The position numbers were made by a program, and so were the translations under genes. From the NCBI GenBank assembly GCA_963727245.1, contig CAVSFO010000009.1, positions 310,001 through 374,000 of the forward strand: DNA of 64,000 bases, given 5' to 3'. Below the pieces are notes generated by a model. That model was not told the origin of the DNA, ran no database searches, and worked only from the letters and a program-made list of their open reading frames with translations. Positions 56,430-64,000 of the stretch are shown in pieces. Numbering within the stretch: the first letter of the stretch is position 1; each line of letters begins with the position of its first letter. This stretch comes from JBKQVT01 sp963727245. GTDB lineage: Bacteria > Planctomycetota > Planctomycetia > Pirellulales > Thermoguttaceae.

Positions 56430-57333
56430 CTAGGGGTGTCCCCTTTTCGTGCCCTGAGCCAGGGAACCCGACGATCCCGAAGACGCCGCTGACCCGCCAC
56501 TTACCCGTTGACCACCATGGCCCTGGTGACCGGGGCCTTGGCTGTTCGACGTGGTCTCGGAGGTCTCGCTCCAACTGCCGCTCGTCGTGCCGCAGTTCGC
56601 GGTGATCCGCCGACAACTTCTGCCGCTCGGCTGCCGTTTTGGCACGGTCCTGCTCGAACTGCTGCCGGTCCTGCTCGAACTGCTGGAGGTCTTTCTGCAA
56701 CTGGGCGGCGTTGCCCGAGTCCATGTCGGCCCGGATCTGCTTCCCATCGGCTTCCAGCTTCTGGAAGGCCTGGAACTGTTGATTGTCGTCGCTGCTCAGG
56801 GCCTGATGATCCTGGGCAACATCGCCTTGCTCCTGTTGGACCTGTTGGTAAGCCTGCTGAACAGGGGAACCCGACGATCCTGAAGACGCTGCCGACCCGC
56901 CGCTTGTCTGTGGACGGCCATGGACCTGCTGGCCGGGGCTCGGGCTGTTAACGTGGTCTCGGAGGTCTTGCCCCAACTGGTGCTCGTCGTGCCGCAGTTC
57001 GTGGCGATCGGCCTCCCACCGGCGCCAGTCATCTCGGGTTTCGGATTCGTCCCGCTGATATTGCTGCCGATCCTGATGGAGCTGCTGGAAATCGTGCTGC
57101 AAGTTGGCGGTATTGCCCGAGGCAACATCGTTCTTGATCGTTTTCTCCTCGGCGTCCAGGTTCTCGCGGTCTTGCTGCAACTTCTCTTTGTCATTGTGCA
57201 GGGCTTGGCGAGCGTGGTGCACTTTGTGGTGATCGTGCTTGACCGGATGGGGCTGCTTGTCTTCGGCCCGAGCATATCCCGCCAGCCCGATGAGCCCTGC
57301 GATTGTCAGCGCCAACATTACCTGCTTGATCAT
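56430..57333 (-). CDS. Secreted coiled-coil protein with internal duplication (probable frameshift)
   Basis: AAAGGAG lies six bases before the ATG at 57333. A signal peptide covers residues 1-23. Two copies of a Gln/Asp/Arg-rich helical unit of about 85 residues follow (DKEKLQQDRENLDAEEKTIK... and a second with KDLQQFEQDRQQFEQDRAKT), each ending HELRHDEHQLGQDLRDHV or its like and a Gly/Ser-rich linker (GGSAASSGSSGS). The second linker is in another frame; removing one base near 56,540 gives a symmetric 300-residue protein ending TKRGHP. Likely an exported helical rod. Function unknown. Confidence 0.65.
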
Positions 57334-57792
57334 TGCCCGCTCCTTTGAAAAGAGTTGTACACGGCAAGTGAACCGCCGCCATCTGACGAGAGACCGAGGA
57401 CCGAAAAACTGAGGGTTGATAGCCACCGATCTGCTGCCGGGAAGTCGAAGAAAAGAAAAGAGTAGGTCTCCTTATAAAAAGCCTAGTTCCATTTCCAACG
57501 GAAGGGAAAGAAACTGCTCGTCGTAAAGCTGCCGAAACCGGGAACCGGCATCGCTAGAAACGGCACAACCGCTGCAACAGGCGTCACCGAGTAACCGTTC
57601 ACGGCGGCCGAGCGGGGGATCGGTCCCTGTTTTCGGCCGGGCTGGGCGTGAAAATGCCTTCCGGCTCGCAAAATGACACAGGAATTGCGGAAACAAGTAT
57701 TGCAACCGGCCCACGGCGGCGCTAGACTCGAAGGAGCAGCGTGCTCCCGCCTTTCCAGACCCGCCTAGACCCATTTCCCCGGGGAACCCATC
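57334..57792. other. Intergenic DNA between two secreted-protein genes
   Basis: About 460 bases. AT-rich stretch near 57,470 (CTTATAAAAAGC). No gene supported on either strand; divergent promoters are expected here. Confidence 0.35.
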
Positions 57793-60688
57793 ATGACGAG
57801 CAAGCTTTGCACCCCACTGGCAGCGGCAGCAGTGCTGCTGGCGCTGGGCGCGGCCGTGGTGGCCGAGACGTCGCCGCCGGCAACCACTTTTGTGCGCGGC
57901 TTTCGCGGCGATCCCAAGGGCGGCATCCAGCTTTTCTTGGTACACGCAGTTGGGCATGACGCCGATGTTCGGCGTCCGCCAGCAGAAGGGCATGGCGGAG
58001 ATGGAGTGGAAAAGTGCCCCGCTGCCGGCGGAAATCCCCACGGAGACCGTCACCTTCGTCTGGTCCGGCGCCATGGGCTCGATGTCGCCGGGGGGCGCTT
58101 TTACGATTTTTGTCCACGGGCACGCCGCGGCTGATTGCGACGTGACGCTGGAATCGGCCGAGTTTCCCTGCCGCGATAAGGGCTGCCGGCTGTTGTACGA
58201 CGTGCTCTACACCCGCAATGGCGTGGACTCGGCCGGGCACTTCTTCTTGACCGTGCCGAAGGCGTGGGTCAAGCCCGGCCAGCCGGCGGCCCTCGAGGTC
58301 AAGGCCGTGGAGCGGGGCGCGGGGACCTGGCTTACGCTGGTGCGGGCCGACGATGCGCCGCTGGCGATTCCCGATCGTGACTGGGTCTTGACCCGCGTGG
58401 TGCACCAACGGCCGGAAACGCCGCCGCCGGCCGGCGAGGAGGCCAGCTACGACTGGTACCGCAAGCAGTACTATGATCCCGGCATCTTCACGCCCATCGG
58501 CCTGCCCGGCGATCCGGCCGAGACGGCGGTCCTGCCCGCCGGACAGATCGAGCGCGCCCCCAACCACTGCGGACTGGCCCCGGTTTACCCGACCAACACG
58601 ATGGCCTTCGGACTGTACGAAGACGGCCATGCGGTGCCGATCGGCACGGCCGGCAGCGCGCGGCAATCGCTGGAAGAGGGCTGCCTGCCCATCGTCGTCA
58701 CCGACTGGAGCCACCACGACATTGCCATCCGCGAGCGCGCCACGGCGGAGCCGTTGCGGGGCGCGTCGTACGAGACGGGACTGGAAAGCACGCTGGCCTG
58801 GGCGGTCTTCGAGATCACCAACAACGGCAAGGTGCCGCGGGAGGTCACTTTCTTCGCCGCCGAATCGGGCGACGACAAGAATGCCAGGCGGAACCTCAAC
58901 TTCCGCGACGGCGTGGTTGCCGACGGCGGCAGTGCCCGCTCCTGCGCCCAGGTCCCGCCCGGCTTCCGCGTCGAGTTCCAGGCCGAGGTGCCGGGCAACA
59001 ACAAGGTGGACCGCAGCGACCCGCGGGCCTTTCTCCTGGCGGGCGGGCTCTACAATGCGCTGCTGGTGCGCGGACGGATCGAGCCCGGCCAGACCGCGCG
59101 GGTGGCGGTGAACCGGGTCTTCGATTTCCCCGGGACGCTGTATTGGAGCGGAGTTGCGCCCAAGGTGGCGGCCGAGGAATTGACCGGCCGGGGGCCGGAG
59201 CAGGCCCTCGCGCTTGCCCGCAACACGTGGAAAACGCTCGCCGCGGGCGTGTCGCGGGTGACAACGCCCGACACCGTGCTCAACAACATCGCGGTCAAGG
59301 CGATGTTGGACGGATATTTCCTCACCAAGCGGTGGAATGGACGCTGGATCGTCTTCGATTCCGTCTGCTATCGCTGCCAATGGGACGACTCCAGCACGAA
59401 GTGGTTCTACGCCCTGGACCTGATGGGCGACCATACAGCCGCCGCCAAGCTGCTGGACACGGTGTTCTGGCGGCAGGGGCAACGGAAGCCGCTGGGAACC
59501 CACACCCGCGAGGGCTGTTTTTCGGACGTGACCAATATCGCCCACGACGGCAGCCTGGCTTCCTGGACCGCCTGCAACGGCTGGGCCCTCTGGGCGATGG
59601 CCGAGCACGCCCGCTTGGCCAACGATCCGGCCTGGTTGACGGCGCACAAGCCGGCGATCCTCGCCGGCTGCCAGTGGATCATCCGCGAGAGAAATTTCTC
59701 GAAGGAGAAGCCGGACAATCCCTGCCGCGGCCTGCTCCATGGGAAGTTCGTCTGTGACATGCCCGACGCGGGCGATGTCAAGGGCGTCGGCTACTTCGCC
59801 TATACCGACGCCATCAGCTACCTGGGCCTGCACGAGATGGCCCAGTTGCTCTCCGAGTGGGGACAGCCCGAGGGCGCCGGCCTGCTGAAAGAAGCGGAGA
59901 GTTACCGGCAGGACATCGTCGCCGCCATGGAGCGGCTCACCGACAAGTCGAGCAATCCCTGGTACGTGCCCTGGGCGCTGCACGCGCCGAAGTATAGCAA
60001 CGAGTATCTCAACGGCGTGTGCGGCCCGATCAACCTGGCTTTCGGCCGCGTGCTCTCGCGCGACGACCCGCTCATCTCGAACGTCATTCGCTGGAACATC
60101 GACCACATCCACAGCGGCAGCCCGGAACAGTCGGCCCGGGCCAACATGTTCTACAGCCAGGACCTGGCGATCACGCTGCTGGAGCAGGGCCGCGTCGAGG
60201 AGTTCCTGCGGATGTTCTATACGATCCTGGCCGCCAACGTCTCGCACCAGACGCTGACGACCTGCGAGTGGCGGAGCAACACGCAGCCGCACGCCCATTC
60301 CATTTCCAGCCTGATCCGCATGTTCCGCACGATGATGGTCCAGGAGCGCGACGGCGGGCTGTATCTCCTGCAAGGGACGCCGCGGCGCTGGCTGGAGGAC
60401 AACCAGGAGATCAACGTCCGCGAGCTGCCCACCTGGTACGGGCCGCTTTCGCTGCACTGCGTTTCCCATGTCGGCAGCGGCAGCGTGCGGCTGCGGCTTC
60501 AGGTGCCCGAACGATTCGGCGCGGTGCCCATTCACCTCAAGCTGCGGTTGCCGGTGGGATTGCGCCTCAGCGGCGTTACCGTCAACGCGCAGCCGCAAGG
60601 CCGCATCGACGGCGAGTGGATCGTGCTCTCCGGTCTGAAAGGGAGCGTGGACATCATGGCCCGGACGGCGGCGGTTGCGGGCCGTTGA
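57793..60688 (+). CDS. Large secreted six-hairpin glycosidase-like protein, copy 2 (frameshifted)
   Basis: Paralogue of the protein at 14,086-16,970 with long identical blocks (SLIRMFRTMMVQERDGGLYL, RELPTWYG). A signal peptide covers residues 1-24. One extra T near 57,933 (CTTTTCTTGG for CTTTCTTGG) shifts the frame; corrected length is 964 residues. An N-terminal beta-rich region is followed by the alpha-barrel part with NGWALWAMAEHARLANDPAW and a small C-terminal beta domain. The GH36-like gene starts 73 bases downstream, so the two are probably one transcript acting on the same polysaccharide. Confidence 0.75.
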
Positions 60689-60761
60689 GTTCCCCAGCGG
60701 CCCGACTTCAGCTCCAGTTCCAGAATTGCGAGGCAGTGGGAAATTTTCGGGAGAAACGCGA

Positions 60762-63293
60762 ATGAACTTCAGAACCATCGGGCGACTGCTGTTGGCCGCG
60801 TCGTTCTTCCTTTCCTTGCTGTTGGCCGCCGTGCGCGCCGCCGACGGGCCGGTCAAATCACTGCCTGTGCATCTCGTCGAGAGCGGCATTCCCACCGAGG
60901 GCGAAATGGCCGTGGTCGAAGGATGGCTCAGGACGCTGGCGGCAGGCCAGCAAGGCGGCCCGGCCGCACAGACCTGGTTCGACCACTGGATCGGCGCTGC
61001 TCTGCCCTTCAGCTTTCGCTACGACGGCAAGGATTTCACCACCGCCGGCGGCGACTGGCAGTTCCACCACAGCGATGTCCGCCGCCAAGGGGATGTCGAG
61101 ATGCAGGATTGGAGTTGGCTGCACGCCAAGACGGGACTGAAAGCGACCTGGCACATTAAGCGATTTCTCGACTACCCGGCGGTCGATACCCTGCTGACGT
61201 TTGAAAACATCGGCAGCAAGGACACGGCGCTGGTCGAAGGGGTGCAAAATCTCGATGTGAAAATGAATCACTCCCAGCCGGGAAAGAGCTACACGATTCA
61301 CGGCGCCCACGGCGGCCGTTGCGGTGCCGACGACTTCATGCCCTTCACGCGGAAGGTTGCCGTCGCGCCTTCGTCGGCGCCCTTGCCGGGGCCTTCGCTG
61401 GCGCTGCTGCGCCAGGACTTCGAGACGTTGCAGATCAATCGCTCGGTCATCAAGATGCCGCTCAAGATTGGCCAGCGGAAGTTCGAGCATGGGCTGGGGA
61501 CGCACTCCGTGAGCCGGATCTGCGTGCGTTCGCCCAAGCCGATCGAGCACTTTTCCGCCTGGGTCGGCGTCGATTGCAATGGGCAGACGAGCGGCGGGAA
61601 CGGCTCGGTCGTGTTCTCCGTGTCGACGGAGGACCGCCCGTTGTTCAAATCGGACGTGCTTCGCGGCGGCCAGGCCCCGGTGAAGATCGACCTGGACACC
61701 CACGGTGCGAAGACGCTTTACCTGGACGTGGGCGATGCCGGCGACGGGCCCGCCTACGATCACGCCGATTGGGCCGAGGGCCTGGTGAGCTTCCCAGGCG
61801 GCCAGAGCGCTCGCCTGGACGAGTTGACGCGGGTCCCGCCCGCGGTGGAGCAGTTCGGCTGGGGAGGATTTTCCAGCAACGAGCAATTGCCGTTTTTCAA
61901 TATCGAGACGCCGGAAAACCGCGGCGTGCTGCTGGGCCTCGGCTGGACCGGCAATTGGCGGGCCGATTTCACCGCCTCCGGATCGGAACTGGAGGTCAAG
62001 GCCGCCATGCCCGGGACCCACTTCCGCTTGCATCCCGGCGAACAGGTTCGCGGGCCGCGCGTGCTGCTGGTTTTCTGGAACGGCCAATGCCTCCACGGAC
62101 ACAACATGCTCCGCCACGTGATCTACGAGCATTATCTGCCGCGCATGCCCGACGGCAAGCCGCACCAGCCGCTGGTCTCCGTCAACACGTGTTTCACCTA
62201 CCACGGCAACGGCGGCTACCTGGAGAAGGTCAACGAGCAGACCCTTTCGGCGCTGGTCCAGCCGCTGATCGAACTGGGGGCCGAGGCCGTCGTGATCGAC
62301 GCCGGATACTACAACTGCAAATCTTGGACGGACATTTCCAGAACGCACAACTGCTCGCCGAGCAAGGAGCGGTTCCCCCGGGGCTTCGAGCCGATCCGCA
62401 AGCCGTTGGCCGCGGCGGGCATCTACTTCGGCTTGTGGTTCCCGGCCGAGTGGCTCGGGTCGATGGGCGATGCGAAGGGTCGGGAAGCGTTCCTGAAGAT
62501 CGTCGACGACTATGCGAACAACCAGGGCATAAACATGTACCGCCAAGACCTGCGCGGCACGCCCGGCGGAGATGCCCCCGATCGTGCGGGCATTCCGGAA
62601 ATGCAGTACATCACCGGCCTCTATGAAATGCAGGACCAGATCCGCCGGCGCCACCCGGGAATGTTGATGGAAGGCTGTTGCGGCGGCGGCCGCAGGGTCG
62701 ATCTGGAAACGCTCTCCCGCTTCCACTGGCACCAGAAATCCGACGTTTTTTTCGCCACCATCACCGATCAGGCCGGCATGTACGGCAGCAACTTGTATCT
62801 GCCCGGCGGGGTGTTGAATCTGCCTACCAAAGCGACCGACAACTACGGCGTCTGGTCCAGCTTCGGCGGGCAACTGTGCGTGGCCTGGCACCCGCTGGAT
62901 AAGGATTTCCCCATGGAACTGGCCAAGCGGCAGGTGAAACTCTATAAACGGGTGCGGCCGTATCTGGCCGGCGATTTCTATCCGCTGACCGACTGCACCC
63001 TGGACCGGCCCTGGCTGGCCTACCAGTTCCATCGCAACGACCTGGGCCAGGGATTCGCCTTGATCTTCAAGCGGAAGGCGGTGGGCCAACCGGGGGCGCC
63101 GGCCCCCGGATTGGCTGGCGCCACCTTTGCCTTTGCCCCTCGTGGCCTCGACCCCCAGGCACGCTATGCGATAAGCTGCCAGGGCAGCGGCCTCAAAGCG
63201 GTCTACACGGGCGCCGAGTTGGCCAAGGGCGTTCCGCTCACCCTCAAGGCAACGCCCGAGGCGGAACTGGTGATCTACCAGCAGCAGCCGTGA
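60762..63293 (+). CDS. GH36-like alpha-galactosidase with embedded NPCBM domain
   Basis: An 843-residue exported enzyme. A signal peptide covers residues 1-28. A beta-sandwich N-terminal region is interrupted by an NPCBM domain (about residues 215-345: FEHGLGTHSVSRICVRSP to LYLDVGDAGDGPAYDHADWA). The catalytic TIM barrel follows: INMYRQDLRG (candidate nucleophile Asp, residue ~596) and LMEGCCGGGRRVDLE (residues ~635-648), the GH36 acid/base region. A C-terminal beta domain ends ELVIYQQQP. GGGAGAAA precedes the ATG at 60762. The reaction would be release of alpha-galactose or a related sugar. Confidence 0.85.
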   Translation: MNFRTIGRLLLAASFFLSLLLAAVRAADGPVKSLPVHLVESGIPTEGEMAVVEGWLRTLAAGQQGGPAAQTWFDHWIGAALPFSFRYDGKDFTTAGGDWQFHHSDVRRQGDVEMQDWSWLHAKTGLKATWHIKRFLDYPAVDTLLTFENIGSKDTALVEGVQNLDVKMNHSQPGKSYTIHGAHGGRCGADDFMPFTRKVAVAPSSAPLPGPSLALLRQDFETLQINRSVIKMPLKIGQRKFEHGLGTHSVSRICVRSPKPIEHFSAWVGVDCNGQTSGGNGSVVFSVSTEDRPLFKSDVLRGGQAPVKIDLDTHGAKTLYLDVGDAGDGPAYDHADWAEGLVSFPGGQSARLDELTRVPPAVEQFGWGGFSSNEQLPFFNIETPENRGVLLGLGWTGNWRADFTASGSELEVKAAMPGTHFRLHPGEQVRGPRVLLVFWNGQCLHGHNMLRHVIYEHYLPRMPDGKPHQPLVSVNTCFTYHGNGGYLEKVNEQTLSALVQPLIELGAEAVVIDAGYYNCKSWTDISRTHNCSPSKERFPRGFEPIRKPLAAAGIYFGLWFPAEWLGSMGDAKGREAFLKIVDDYANNQGINMYRQDLRGTPGGDAPDRAGIPEMQYITGLYEMQDQIRRRHPGMLMEGCCGGGRRVDLETLSRFHWHQKSDVFFATITDQAGMYGSNLYLPGGVLNLPTKATDNYGVWSSFGGQLCVAWHPLDKDFPMELAKRQVKLYKRVRPYLAGDFYPLTDCTLDRPWLAYQFHRNDLGQGFALIFKRKAVGQPGAPAPGLAGATFAFAPRGLDPQARYAISCQGSGLKAVYTGAELAKGVPLTLKATPEAELVIYQQQP

Positions 63294-63404
63294 ACGCAGG
63301 CATGTACAAGGCGGGGCGCGCCCCCACGGCGGCCAGGCTCGCCGCCTCACCTCGGTCGGAGCCGCCGGCCGTCGAAGCGGCAGAGCACCGCGGCGAGTTC
63401 TCGC

Positions 63405-64000
63405 CTAATCGACCAGCTTGGCGCCCGCAATCAACTCGATGAAATCGCGGTTGGAGGGGAACTTGGCCAGCTTGGCCGTCAACTGCTCCATGGCGTCCAC
63501 CGGGTGCATTGTCGAGAGCGTGCGGCGCAACATCGTCACCGCACGGAGAATGTCCGGCGGCAGCAGCTTCTCCTCGCGGCGCGTGCCCGATTGCGAGATG
63601 TCGATCGCCGGCCAGACGCGGCGGTCGGCCAGCTTGCGGTCCAAGACCAGCTCCATGTTGCCGGTGCCCTTGAACTCCTGGAAAATCAGTTCGTCCATGC
63701 GGCTGCCGGTGTCGACCAGCGCCGTGCCGGCGATGGTCAAGGAGCCGCCCTCCTCGAAGAGCCGGGCGGTGGCGAACAGCTTCTTGGGAATGTCCATGGC
63801 CTTGATGTCCACGCCGCCGCTCATGGTCCGTCCGGTGTTGCCCACCCACTTGTTGAAGGCGCGGGCCAAGCGGGTGATCGAGTCCAACAGCAGGACCACG
63901 TCCTTGCCCATCTCGGCCAGCCGCTTGCAGCGCTCGACCACCAGTTGCGAAAGCCGCACGTGGCTCTCGATGTCGCGGTCCAGGCTGCTGGCCACCACTT
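63405..64000 (-). CDS. rho: Transcription termination factor Rho, C-terminal part
   Basis: The gene continues past the right edge of the window, so only the last ~198 residues are visible. Walker B VVLLLDSITRLARAFN, then the Q-loop region TALVDTGSRMDELIFQEFKG and the R-loop/RNA-binding block RRVWPAIDISQSGTRREEKL are canonical. The protein is the hexameric RNA-DNA helicase that ends transcription. C-terminus ends FIELIAGAKLVD. It is convergent with the GH36-like gene. Confidence 0.97.
   Translation of the reverse strand, partial: VVASSLDRDIESHVRLSQLVVERCKRLAEMGKDVVLLLDSITRLARAFNKWVGNTGRTMSGGVDIKAMDIPKKLFATARLFEEGGSLTIAGTALVDTGSRMDELIFQEFKGTGNMELVLDRKLADRRVWPAIDISQSGTRREEKLLPPDILRAVTMLRRTLSTMHPVDAMEQLTAKLAKFPSNRDFIELIAGAKLVD

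Noticed and set aside
57791..60895. A 1034-codon open frame on the minus strand across the second large glycosidase.
   Set aside because: Same reason: antisense of a GC-rich coding region. The plus strand matches its paralogue residue by residue.

Overview
The window looks like a chromosomal segment of a GC-rich planctomycete, most likely of the Pirellulales type. The reasons are the paralogous membrane-anchored leucine-rich-repeat proteins, the many secreted carbohydrate-active proteins, a bacterial alpha-2-macroglobulin, a planctomycete-style tyrosine recombinase, and many intergenic palindromes. No species can be named from the sequence alone.

Layout. 0-2.7 kb: a partial small membrane protein, two tandem LRR genes and two decayed LRR remnants. 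2.7-11.7 kb: a DMT transporter, a secreted glycosidase-like protein with a malectin domain, a CHAD protein, a second secreted protein, a small signal-peptide protein and an MFS transporter. 12.0-38.2 kb: a probable integrative element. Its left edge is a 45-bp 3' fragment of tRNA-Lys next to an integrase gene, and its right edge is an intact tRNA-Lys(UUU) in the same orientation. Inside are a large glycosidase paralogue, a more AT-rich stretch of small accessory genes (about 17-32 kb) and an alpha-2-macroglobulin gene. The accessory stretch includes FxsA, a cold-shock protein, a ferritin-like protein, a duplicated Cys-rich CPXCG protein, an Rmf-like peptide, an AlkA-type glycosylase and a tight operon with two nucleotide-modification-associated (Nmad) proteins. 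38.3-45.2 kb: two more LRR genes, a flavin reductase, an EF-hand secreted protein, an SDR, a dual-specificity phosphatase and a Tyr/Gly-rich secreted protein. 45.2-53.6 kb: a sugar-catabolic cluster. A UroD-like protein and a class II aldolase are divergent from a DeoR regulator, a PfkB kinase, E2-E1alpha-E1beta of a 2-oxoacid dehydrogenase and a D-lyxose isomerase. Well-formed divergent promoters lie between the two arms. 53.7-64 kb: a fifth LRR gene, a PmoA-like protein, a coiled-coil secreted protein, the second copy of the large glycosidase, a GH36-like alpha-galactosidase with an embedded NPCBM domain, and the C-terminal part of Rho.

How the genes fit together. The host part is dominated by polysaccharide and sugar use: secreted glycosidases feed sugars to the DeoR-controlled isomerase, kinase and aldolase set and then to an acyl-CoA-forming dehydrogenase. 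The island part is dominated by small genes, several with links to DNA repair or DNA modification.

About a dozen genes are interrupted by single-base indels, often in short homopolymers. I treat these as probable sequence errors in otherwise intact genes. They are annotated as one gene each, with the break position given.
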